This document shows, piece by piece, positions 13,801 to 22,454 of a stretch of DNA of 64,000 nt (positions within the stretch are counted from its first letter, which is position 1; each line of letters opens with the position of its first letter). The stretch lies in the NCBI GenBank assembly GCA_949825025.1, contig OX463778.1:16330171-16394170 (forward strand). Reading direction: 5' to 3'. A program made the translations under genes and the position numbers. This DNA comes from Siphlonurus alternatus. Lineage: Eukaryota > Arthropoda > Insecta > Ephemeroptera > Siphlonuridae. Under the pieces are notes generated by a model, which saw only the letters and a program-made list of their open reading frames with translations, was not told where the DNA came from and did not search any database.

Positions 13801-16800
13801 AAAGGGGGTAAAATTTAACTCAAATGATAACATATTTAAATATTGGGGTGTATTGCCTTTAAAGAAAAGTTCTGAGTACCTACTATTAGTAGAAAGATAT
13901 TTTGATGAGTCGCATGGCCTCCCCAGAGTTCATATATATGAGACTAGAATTGCTGGTAATAATCCACTCATAGCCCCTAGAAGCTTAAATAGATTTGGAG
14001 AGAGGACCAGTAATTATATTTTGCCAAGACTCTGGAATGCTCTACCGCCATCCCTTAAACATTTTGATACGAAAGCTAAAGTTAAAATTGAATTAAAAAG
14101 ATGGTTCCTAGATAATACATAATAGAACTCTTCTTTGCAGCTAATATTTTTTTTCTTCTTCTTTTTCAGGTATTATGTTAAATTTACAATATAAATATTC
14201 ACACATTACTCATTTTCTGTAATTTAAAGGGAAATAATGGTTAAATTGCAGTTAATTAATTCAAATAAATTTAACTGTTGTTTTTAATATAAAAATTCAA
14301 CTGTTTAAAAATAATATTAAAAACGGGAAAAAAATGTTGATCATAAATTATATAAGCAACTACTTAATATAACAATAGTAATTCTTTATAAAATATCCTT
14401 TACTCTTTCTTATATTAAAATTAAATATTATAAATATTAATAGTAACTTACTTTCTATATAAACATCTTCTCTTAGCTTTATTCAATGATTTAATTACTA
14501 TCTTAAAATACAGGGGTTATTTCTATTATGTTTTGGCAAAGTACAAAATACTAAAATCAAACACCTGATTGCATGGATGGGGTCCGGGTCTGGTATGGGG
14601 TTGGGCCTTGTCTATGCAGTTGGGTTTATCTTCTGTTTCAGATATGAACATCGAATATGTTTATTTTGTGTCTTGTTTTTTGTTTTTCAATTTGTCTCAG
14701 CTATATGTGTAAATAATTTCAAATTGTATTTAGAATTTTAGGGAATGGTTAAAAAATTGTTATCATGTAACTTGTATTATTGGTTTAAATTAATTTCAAC
14801 TATTGAGAATTAAAAAAAATATATATATATATTTATAAAAACCATTTCTACAATAAATTTAAAATATTAAATAATTTTTTGTAAAAAAAATATTATATTT
14901 TGACAATAGATTAATGTAATGTGAACTAGAAATATAAGGCTCTGCCTTTTCTGGACACTACTGTAAAACTTAAGGTCAAATAAAAAAAAAAAAAAAAAAA
15001 AAAAGAATCATTAATTAATTCCAGAAGAACAAAGTTTATTTTTTTATGTGTTTTAACTGTGACCTTTACGGCTATAATTACTAAAGAGTTGTAACTATGT
15101 AGTAATTTTCTACAACTAAGAAACAGTTGCGTTTCCTATACTTACATGGCACCTGTCTCGTGTCTGATGAGAATTTTTCGACGATGGATCATAAATCATA
15201 TCCAGAAAAACATTATCCATCGTAAAAAAAAATTAACAATAAATCCAATCATCATTGATTATTTGTTTCAACACTTTCAACATAAACAGTCGCTATCTCA
15301 AACTCTAGATAAATTTTAAATAATGCATGTTCAAAGAAGGGAAGGGGTCTCTTATTGTTACAGCATAAAAAAAAAAGAAATTATAGTACTCCAAATGAAT
15401 ATATAATTTATTATGCAGTGTAAATACTAAATATTCTTTAGTAATCCGCATGCATCTTGTTGCAGGGAAATTATTTCAATGTAAAACAATAATTTATATT
15501 AAACTTCAGTACATGATTCCAAATAGCAGTGTTTTACACAATCTATCAGGTGTAAATTTGATATAAAAATATCATTACGGTTGAACAACTATTTAATATT
15601 ACGGTATTAAAGATGCTGGAGCAGCAAGAGTTTAGCGAGAGACCGGCGGCAGGTAAGGTTTGACGTCACCACTCCCGTTAGGTCGCTGCTAGTGTTGCAT
15701 CGTAGAGCCACCTCGGCCGCCACACTGTTTACATGATCAACCCCACATGAGCTCTGAGAAAAATAGCGCGTTCATTCTCTCGCCAAACAAATCAAACGAA
15801 ACAAAAAGCAGCAAGAGCTAAAAAAAGTTTGACGATGGGCAAATCGCCATCAAGCAAGAAGCAAAAAAATAAAAAAAAAAAAAGCTTATATTGAACACAT
15901 GATGGAGGTATAGTACTAGAAAGCTAAAATTCTATCGCTTTTATAACTCAGACTAACTATCCATTTTCGCAACTAAAAAAACTGCTAAAAGCTTGATATT
16001 AATCCACGCCACCACATTTATTGTCTGTGTCCACGCTCACTAGTCGATCAAGGCACAAAAATGTGAACTTACAATAAATAATTCTACTTCCGGTAACATC
16101 TAGGTGAAATTTTAATCTAGTTGAACTATATTTGGAATGATGTTTTAGCCCACTCAATTAAGTAAGCAAAAGAAAAAGATTCATGAAGTCGCTTCATCGC
16201 CCACTATGTGGCAAAGTTAACTAAATAAACCAAACTATCTTTTATACAACTATAACTTAAAAACGAGGGTGTGTATATCACATGATTCATTACTTGGTAC
16301 TAAAACTACTAAATAGAATTTAAAAGACAGGTGAAATTTATTTATGTGCACGTTCTTTATTTAAAAAATCGTGTAGGTTTTTTTATCAGGTGGTTATCTA
16401 AGTATAGCAATTATAGAGAAAAAAAATTGAAACCATGATGATGTATATTGTAAGGGGAGGTATAAATTTATTAAACAAACGATGCCTCGGGATATATAAT
16501 TGGTCAGGGAGCGAAAAATGTTATAAAATATATTATTTAAAGTTGTATTTTTTGGAGAAAACTTGTTAGAATTGTCAGATTATTTATAGATATTTTAGAA
16601 CAATTTGATTTATATATAGACGAGAAACGAATCGACGGATTCTAATGCATTAAAATCACCATTGATATCGCATAATTGACCATAGTGTGTATAGTGTGAG
16701 AAATAACATGCATAGTAACACAAATTATATATAAAACTATTATACGCTGCATGGTGTGTATTGAATACACGCATGTAATTTTATACAATATTGTCTCTTT

Positions 16801-16874
16801 AAAAATTACACCTATATACTTGATACGCGTAAAGAAAATCTGTATTTAATTAGTCTTTTTATAATTAGAATGTA

Positions 16875-16961
<87 letters not shown>

Positions 16962-19900
16962 TATACATATAATAGTACATATATACGTGATATGCGCATC
17001 AATTAACTTTACCGGCTTTACCTGCTCTCCAGCATTGGAATCAAGTTATCACGTGATACAAACATTTATAGATATTACACATGGAAAGTAAAGGTTGTTG
17101 TTAAATTAATTAAAAATATATTTTTATTATATTTAAGCCGGTAATTTATTTATTCGAAATTTAATTTAGATTCAAAGTTTCGGAAGGTTTCGGTTTTATT
17201 AAAGACGTATATTCAAACAGTTCAAACCATTCCCCTTTAATATATATATATATATATCAGGGGCGGCTCGTACTATAGTACTGCGGTACTGCAGCCCCCC
17301 CAGAAATTTTGGAAACAAACACACAATTAGAAACATCAAATATTCCTATAATTTTTCTGAACTTTCCAGCAAATTTTTATCAGTTCTAACATTTAAAATC
17401 ATGAAATTTTTGCCGCTGCCGCGTAAATTTATTCCCTCAGCGCTGCCTAGCGGAAGGTACTGCCACTACTAGCAGTAGCCCAAAGCAGTGTTCCCACCCT
17501 CATTCTCCTCCTCTTCAACTCCCACTCAAGCCGTGTGATTTTGGAGCGATCGGGGACTGTGCGATCGAAATCAAGATGGCGCGCCAGAGTGAGCAACGCC
17601 GACGTGACTCTCCGCTCAAATTGTCTGTCCTCTCCTGGTAACTATCCCTATCCTATTCTATATATTAATCGTCTTGATTTCTATACTCCTATCCCCAGTC
17701 AATTTGATTCATAATCATCATCTCGCCTCACCGCATCCACATAATCCTACTTTGACCCTGCTCTTCGGTCGGCCCACAGGAGTCGACACGTTGAGAATCT
17801 TTCAAATTCCTGCCATTCCTTGCATGTTGTCGCCTGCATCATCAACCTACATTATTGCACCCCACACCACACCGTCAACCCAATGTCCTAAAATCCAACC
17901 AATTCCTTGTGTGGTTTTGGTTCACCCACGGTAACACGTGGTGGGCATGCATATACAACTTCCATCATCACCTTGCATATCCCACATTCCATAATCATCC
18001 TATCCATTGTTCGTCCATTATCCTTTACAAGACCCTGCAAAAAACAGTTCAACTATACAATTGATCCAAGTTACTCAGTACGTGGAATTATAGCCGTTTA
18101 GGCTCCTTCCAACAATTGTAAGAAGAAGAAGCAGTACCCGCAAGCTCATTGGTTCAACAGAACCAATGAGCTTGTGGTATTTGACATGCGGGAATAATTT
18201 GAGCAACACTTCGAAGACATTTCCTGTAATATGGTTTCATTGAGCAGATTAACAAAATTTTAATTACATTCATCAGTGAATATACTAACAAAGATTGACT
18301 AAATATATTGAAGCATCTGAGGAATGAAGACCAGCACTTTATTTTACTTTAATAAAAATATGACTGTCCCAAAAGAACCAACACTTGTCTTTTGAAAATT
18401 AAGTGGTGCATGCATGCATGTACAGAATCGTGAGATCTCACGTTCGAATAACGACAACAACAGGTTTCTTACTAACCACACAGTTAGCGCCAGTCTAACT
18501 CGATGGCACTAAACGTCGATCGAATTAATTAAGTGAGAAATCTGGATAGCTTAATTCGTTCGTGAATCGCGACCATGTATTTTATTATAAATTATAAGTT
18601 TACCAGGAACAAGTCGATATACATGGGAGCTATTTATTAATTATTCACTACAGCATTTTATACCATTAATGTAAAAATTCAAACATAAAAATAAAACAAA
18701 AACAAGTTGTAAAAGTGTACGAGTATACAAAATATAAGAAAACGTTAACTATAACTCCAGGATGAGAAAAATATATAGCTTATTTTCCCGGGTTTGCGTG
18801 TACCGGCAGTACATTATTTAGCAGCAAATATGCGATAGTAATCAAAGAAATATTGCATGGCTAAAAAAAAAATAAAACAATAATAAAAAAATTGGGATCT
18901 TTGATCTGTTATACCGCTCGAGAGGTTTCTCATATGCGCGCTCAAGCCAATTATACCGATGTGTCGTAATTATAGGGTGATCAGAACTGCATGAACATCA
19001 AATAAATCGATTATGGTATATACAATAATATATGTACAAAATTAGGCGACAACCAGAATCTAATATCAATTTTTAAAGACAAAATTTAATAAAAAAATAA
19101 GAAATGAAATTTTTATAAGAAAAAATTACATTATTAAACATTATTTCATTATTATTATTATTATTTATTTAATTGAGAAAAAAATAATCGTAATCCTGTT
19201 AAGGTAAAGATAACATGAATCAGCTGACCCAATGCTAAAAAAATCTCATTCATGAAAATTATGAAAAAAAAAAAAATAATAAAATATTCTTCTCTACATT
19301 ATCCCCTATCAGTAGCTAAAATATCAGGTACACAAATTCGAGCTAGTTTTCGAGTTATTAATGTTTAACGTTGACTAATGTAGCATGGAAGTTTCATTTC
19401 TCCATCTCCATGTTAAATTAGTCAACATTAAAACAACTTTAAAAATTAATAACTCGAAAACTAGCTTATTTTTGTATACCTGATAATTTAGCTATACTGA
19501 TATAGGCGATGTAGGAGGAGAACATTTTATTATTTTTTTTTCGTAATTTTCATGACTGAGATTTTGTTAGCATTAGGTCAGCTGATCCGTGTTATCTCTA
19601 CCTTAACAGGATTACGATTATTTTTTTCTCAATTAAATAAATACTAATAATAATGAAATAATGTTTAATAATGCAATTTTTTCTTATAAAAATTTCATTT
19701 TTTATTTTTTTATTAAATTTTGTCTTTAAAAATTTATATTAGATTCTGGTTGTCGCCTAATTTTGTACATATTGTAAATACCATGATCGATTTATTTGAT
19801 GTTCATTATATACATTGCGTAAAAATTATACCAGACATTCAGGTTTCATATTAACAATGCAGTTTGATTGACACTATTATTTAAAAAAAAGGCTTAAATC

Positions 19901-20274
19901 AATATTTATTTTCATATATATTTTTCTTACCACGTGAAGACTTATGAATTAAAAAAATAATTAAAAATTGGATATTATATTAAGTTTGAAACATTCAATC
20001 ACGATTTCAAAAGGGCTCGCATAAGTGCAGTGCATGTCATAACAAATTATAAATAAAATGCATGCATTTTTTTTTTTTTAGATAATTTCTGCTTTTTTGT
20101 TGAGAGCATTATTATATGATTTTGTCATAATTTTACCCTAAAAAAGGGGCGTGTCCTTAAAAAAAACGCGCCTGCGGCGGGCCATTGGGGGGCTCCGCCC
20201 CCCAAACCCCCCCATGGTATTCTGCTGGTCCCATGTCAGGCAGCACCCCCACGGAAAAGGGGCACGGGCCGCCC

Positions 20275-20351
<77 letters not shown>

Positions 20352-21459
20352 CTTGCTTTCATTAATTTTATTTCATTAACATTGACCCTAAGGTCAGCCC
20401 TTCCGTTTTTTTTTTCTTTTTTTCTTTTCCGCGTCTTGTCATGCAGTGATGTAATGATCGACTATATTAATGACACAATACACTTTAACGTAATATGTGT
20501 GGATTAATTTATAGGGAGGGCATGTCACTTACCTCATATGACCATGTACATGGGATTCCAGCGAACTTCTGAACACATCGTCCAAGCTCCACGTCCTCGT
20601 GCGTGGTGTATAGGTTGCGCAGACAATGGGAGACGTGGGGCGCCACACGAGCCAGAGTCGCCCTGCTCATGAGGATGCCGGGTCCACCCATGCAGAAGTT
20701 CTCGTCATACTCGAGGCTGAGTAATCCGAACTCTTCTTGCGACCCTCGTCCGGCCTGCCCAATAAACTGCGGCTTGCGGCTGTCCACGGAGCGTAATAAC
20801 GCCTCAAGACGTTCAGGACGTACGTATACATCATCATCAGCACGCATAAACCATTCAAAATTATCACCAAAATGTTCATACATATATTTTAACATTAAAA
20901 ATGACTTTTTTTGTGGAGGATAACTATCATCTACACCAGCAAGTCTTACTAAAGGTATACGTGCTGATGTAACAGAATTTGCAGATGAAAAAAATGCCAT
21001 ACGTCCAGGTAAATCACTACCCCAAGTATCGTATACTGCTTTTGCTCTAGTGTCCAAGTATTTTTGTGCTGTCATTACTCCAACAAAAAGTAAAGCACGG
21101 CTGGAATTATGAATCGTATCACTCGATCGCATCCCCGCGAATACAAGATCGTCTTCTCCACCTGTATCTACAGGTGAATAACGCACTCCCATTGCAGCAC
21201 ACGTGCTATTTACACCAGCATCACGACCCAATATAACATTTCGTAGCTGAGTTGCTATTAAAAATCCAATGACAGCACCGAAAATCACTCCTAAAATCGC
21301 CCGCAAGCCTCGTCGCTCGCTAGACGATGGACGACGGGCTGGCATACGGGGTAAATATCGTCTTAATGGTCTGTAGGCTACAAGTTCTGTAGCATGGTGA
21401 TACAGCGCCGGTGAGTCGGAGCCGCCCGCAGGCTCGAACGTATAATCCAGCCGCGGCAT
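379..21459 (-). CDS. CHSY1: Chondroitin sulfate synthase (CHSY1-like), N-terminal part, three exons
   Basis: Golgi type II membrane glycosyltransferase that polymerises the GlcA/GalNAc backbone of chondroitin. Coding exons on the minus strand: 20533-21459, 896-1036, 379-502, all with consensus GT/AG junctions and matching phases; the rest lies beyond position 1. Counting from the ATG at 21459-21457, a hydrophobic anchor lies at residues about 51-72, followed by LFVGVMTAQKYL (about 124), VDDSYPPQKKS (about 176), the donor-binding DDD in FMRADDDVYV (208-210), NFCMGGPG (about 254) and TTHEDVELGRC (about 285). These match CHSY1/CHSY3 as I remember them. Exon 2 carries HRAITLHP, and exon 3 a coiled-coil-like LRIQELEHRSLQL as in vertebrate CHSY1. 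The reading frame is open upstream to 21657 but has no ATG there. The ATG at 21459 has A at -3; the next, at 21345, would place the anchor at residues 13-34, closer to the human length. Start choice is therefore uncertain; family assignment is firm. Confidence 0.92.
503..895. other. CHSY1 intron 2 (393 bp)
   Basis: AT-rich, without a credible open frame. It holds short repeats of the type AAATTAATTA around 680-735. I see no mobile element in it. Confidence 0.6.
896..1036 (-). CDS. CHSY1: CHSY1-like exon 2
   Basis: A 141-nt (47-codon) phase 0-0 exon with acceptor GTTTTCAG and donor AAA|GTAAGA. It begins MQTILYHNSSG, which continues the WSYE end of exon 1 exactly as WSYEMQQLFYENY does in human CHSY1. 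It contains HRAITLHPVKQYKHLYR, matching the conserved HQAITLHP box. The ORF continues a few codons past the donor into the intron. Confidence 0.9.
1037..4779. other. CHSY1 intron 1, distal part
   Basis: AT-rich intron without recognisable genes. Locally GC-richer islands stand out at about 1965-2190, 3120-3260 and 3795-3965; they contain no conserved protein motif in any frame I read. A poly-G run is at 2627-2638. A TTAAAGGGGCATTTATTACC terminus-like string near 4216 resembles the left end of a TTAA element, but I found no partner end. Confidence 0.45.
4780..4882. repeat. (TA)n microsatellite, about 100 bp
   Basis: Nearly pure TA dinucleotide tract, with only small interruptions at its left edge. 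Confidence 0.95.
4883..7519. other. CHSY1 intron 1, segment with a GC island and decayed repeats
   Basis: A GC-richer patch at about 4950-5200 shows no protein family signature. From about 7240 to 7420 runs a decayed repeat with a CTGTAAAACGCTATGACGTC string that is related to part of the foldback at 11505-11810. Short palindromes centred on TGACGTCA occur near 6895 and 7305. Otherwise AT-rich and featureless. Confidence 0.4.
5511..5588. repeat. Short foldback with tRNA-like B-box
   Basis: GTTCGACAGAAAATAGTG at the left is mirrored by CACTATTTCCTTTCGAAC at the right. On the minus strand the interior contains GGTTCAATTTC, close to the RNA polymerase III B-box. It may be a fragment of a tRNA-derived SINE or a small palindromic element. 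No complete tRNA cloverleaf is visible. Confidence 0.4.
7520..7848. mobile_element. Foldback element, family B, copy 1
   Basis: The left arm CATGAAAAAATTTTATTGCA is mirrored at 7820-7840. Further in, GAATAGAGGGTACCAAATTA is mirrored by TAATTTGCTACCCTCTATTC. The GC-rich apex (CGGCCACGCCCCCTGGAGGC) is shared with the copy at 35866-36148. It has no ORF, and looks like a non-autonomous palindromic element. Confidence 0.75.
7849..11504. other. CHSY1 intron 1, middle part
   Basis: AT-rich. GC-richer islands at about 8160-8420, 9725-9950 and 10540-10700 contain ORFs of 60-80 codons that resemble no family I know. They could be intronic regulatory DNA or old repeat remnants. Confidence 0.4.
11505..11810. 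mobile_element. Foldback element, family B-related copy
   Basis: TGACAACCTTCATGA at the left is mirrored by TAATGAAGGTTGTCCA at the right. The inner arms (CCAGATTTTTTGAAC / GTTCAAAAAAATCTGG) are also mirrored. The terminal ACAACCT..CATGA motif is shared with the foldback at 35866-36148. Confidence 0.65.
11811..13627. other. CHSY1 intron 1, AT-rich stretch before the LINE
   Basis: I see no gene here. ACCCTGTCCCTTTAA near 11950 looks like an isolated right end of a TTAA-type element. A slightly GC-richer patch lies at about 12380-12500. Short TA repeats are at about 12760-12790. Confidence 0.4.
13628..14122 (+). pseudogene. LINE reverse transcriptase C-terminal fragment
   Basis: 164 codons open from a stop at 13625-13627 to TAA at 14120-14122. 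It shows the typical C-terminal pattern of jockey/CR1/RTE-like LINE polymerases: a VYFSLVHSHLIYGLTSWG segment, then LAKMQKRILK, and the terminal block YILPRLWNALPPSLK. The catalytic palm (YADD region) and endonuclease are absent, so this is a remnant. The frame has no internal stop, which suggests a fairly young insertion. The clade is not assignable from this fragment. Confidence 0.8.
13628..15004 (+). mobile_element. 5'-truncated non-LTR retrotransposon with poly(A) tail
   Basis: An open frame for the C-terminal end of a reverse transcriptase (13628-14122) is followed by an AT-rich 3' UTR of about 860 bp and an uninterrupted A-tract at 14982-15004. This is the structure expected of a LINE copied from its 3' end and truncated at its 5' end. 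It is antisense to the host CHSY1 gene. I could not identify a target-site duplication, so the left boundary is the in-frame stop rather than a true integration point. Confidence 0.8.
15005..16876. other. CHSY1 intron 1, segment between LINE and TA tract
   Basis: AT-rich. A GC-richer island at about 15610-15830 includes TTTGACGTCACC and GGCCGCCACACTG. I see no coding signature and no clear mobile element. Confidence 0.4.
16877..16957. repeat. (TA)n microsatellite, about 80 bp
   Basis: Pure alternating TA tract. Confidence 0.95.
18135..18179. repeat. Perfect hairpin, about 20-bp stem
   Basis: CGCAAGCTCATTGGTTC and GAACCAATGAGCTTGTG are separated by a 4-nt AACA loop. It follows directly after the AAGAAGAAG tail at 18120-18130. 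Confidence 0.75.
18461..18545. repeat. Small foldback related to copies near 61.45-61.63 kb
   Basis: CAGGTTTCTTACTAACCACA at the left is mirrored by AGTGAGAAATCTGG at the right. Similar GGTTTCTCACTAACCAC units occur at about 61447-61500 and 61558-61626. Confidence 0.5.
18991..19806. mobile_element. 816-bp palindrome with a nested TTAA foldback at its centre
   Basis: The outer arms (18991-19202 and 19603-19806) are near-perfect inverted repeats: ATGAACATCAAATAAATCGA at the left is mirrored at the right end. Removing the inner element would leave AATCCTG-TTAA-CAGGATT, a perfect palindrome centred on a single TTAA. Confidence 0.8.
19199..19606. mobile_element. TTAA-flanked foldback element (nested)
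   Basis: Begins TTAAGGTAAAGATAAC and ends GTTATCTCTACCTTAA. Its interior (TATCAGTAGCTAAAATATCA, GGAAGTTTCATTTCTCC) is homologous to the family at 34.65, 36.15, 39.43 and 43.37 kb, but more diverged. Confidence 0.8.
20278..20344. repeat. (TA)n microsatellite
   Basis: Pure TA tract abutting the CCGCCCCTG terminus. Confidence 0.95.
20533..21459 (-). CDS. CHSY1: CHSY1-like first coding exon
   Basis: 309 codons from the ATG at 21459-21457 to the donor GAG|GTAAGT at 20532-20527 (phase 0). It contains the cytosolic tail, the single membrane anchor and the whole DDD-containing N-terminal glycosyltransferase region, ending CTWSYE. The frame is open 66 codons further upstream but lacks an ATG there. 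The alternative ATG at 21345 gives a shorter cytosolic tail. Confidence 0.9.
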
Positions 21460-22416
21460 GTTGTACGGCCGACCGAGGTCCTCCGACTGAAGATACCTGC
21501 TGTATGGCTCGTCACCACCGTTTCTGAAGGCTTCCGCCACCTCCCCCACCCACCCACACCCTCCTCCATCCCTCCGCAACGTACGTATACTTCTTTTTTT
21601 ACTCTGCAAATACCCTAAAACTTTACAGGTACGCACGTACGTCAATTCTCTCTTCACTCTTTACCTTTTTTTTTTTCTCAAGTCCCGCCCACCTGTAAAA
21701 TCGCGCGACCTTCACGTTTTTTTTTTATTACATCTCTCCACTACACTTCAGTCTCACTAAAGTCATTTTCTTCTTCCTTGCGTCATTTCACATTTTTTTG
21801 TAGCATATGACAGATGGTGTAGACTGTAGACACAATGTCTATATACTAAGTGGTTCCCGTAAAAAAATAATGTTCTTAATTGTTTTATGACACTCACCAA
21901 ATAATATTAGTATAAAAAAATTATCACTTAAAATATTATTATCTTTATGTAAAGTTCAATCCAGAAGGTATTCTTGACTCGATAGTTTCTTCCTGAAGGT
22001 TTCAAGTCAATGATAGAATAACAAGCGACCCGAACCGCTTGCGTGCGTGTCTCCAATAAAAATGACCATTTGTAATTTTAAATTGTAAACACCAGATGCC
22101 GCCACCGCGTGGGAAAGAGAAATGTACTACGCAGTCATAAGAATATTTTTAATATTAAAAACTGTACTTAACCATAAAATAAACAACCCAAAATATTTTA
22201 AGATTATTTATTTATAAATGAATTATCTCAATTTGTTTAAATTTTATTATTAATTTTGAAATATCTTTCTTGACTACTCGAGTTCATCGCGTGACTTCCG
22301 CTTCTGGCCGCTTCTCCGTAGCCGCCATTTCGTCAAGTTTGTGCAACGTGGGGTGTTCTTTATTTTCCTTCACAATTTCGAACTCAAGTGGCTACAAATA
22401 CCCATACAGAGCACAA
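21460..22416. promoter_or_regulatory. Divergent promoter/5' UTR region between CHSY1 and Hrb27C
   Basis: The start codons of two divergently transcribed genes are 957 bp apart, so this interval must hold both 5' UTRs and both core promoters unless further 5' exons exist. GCCGCCATTTCG at 22321-22332 matches the YY1/Pho core, commonly found just downstream of housekeeping transcription starts. GC-richer patches lie at about 21690-21710, 22020-22060 and 22270-22340. No TATA box is assignable with confidence. Confidence 0.55.
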
Positions 22417-22454
22417 ATGAGGATGAAAGTAGACACAGACGGCGAAGAAAAAGG
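22417..22454 (+). CDS. Hrb27C: Hrb27C first coding exon
   Basis: ATG at 22417 (a second in-frame ATG at 22423 has A at -3). Encodes MRMKVDTDGEEK and leaves in phase 2 with donor GG|GTAAGT. It joins in frame either to 23250 or directly to 24370, giving GEEKGKLFVGGL. Confidence 0.82.

Larger units (their letters stand above)
17258..20277. mobile_element. Candidate hAT-like element with nested palindromes
   Basis: CAGGGGCGGCTCGT at 17258 is matched in inverted orientation by the right end (CAGGGGCGGCCCGT on the minus strand, ending at 20277). Both ends abut TA repeats, so an 8-bp ATATATAT duplication is possible but not informative. The CAG..CTG termini fit the hAT superfamily. There is no transposase ORF inside; the interior carries a 17.5-18.1 kb segment ending in GTAAGAAGAAGAAG (a LINE- or SINE-like tail) and the large palindrome at 18991-19806. 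The two ends could also belong to two different elements. Confidence 0.35.

Noticed and set aside
17674..18101. Three overlapping ORFs rich in His, Pro and Thr
   Set aside because: No family resemblance. The region ends in a GTAAGAAGAAG tail and is better explained as repeat DNA.
20138..20379. ORFs with long IYIYIY runs
   Set aside because: They are translations of the (TA)n tract beside the candidate hAT terminus.
21460..21657. Upstream extension of the CHSY1 reading frame to 21657
   Set aside because: The first codon at 21657 is GTG on the minus strand, not ATG, and a stop lies just upstream. The extension is more likely 5' UTR, so the first ATG at 21459 was used.
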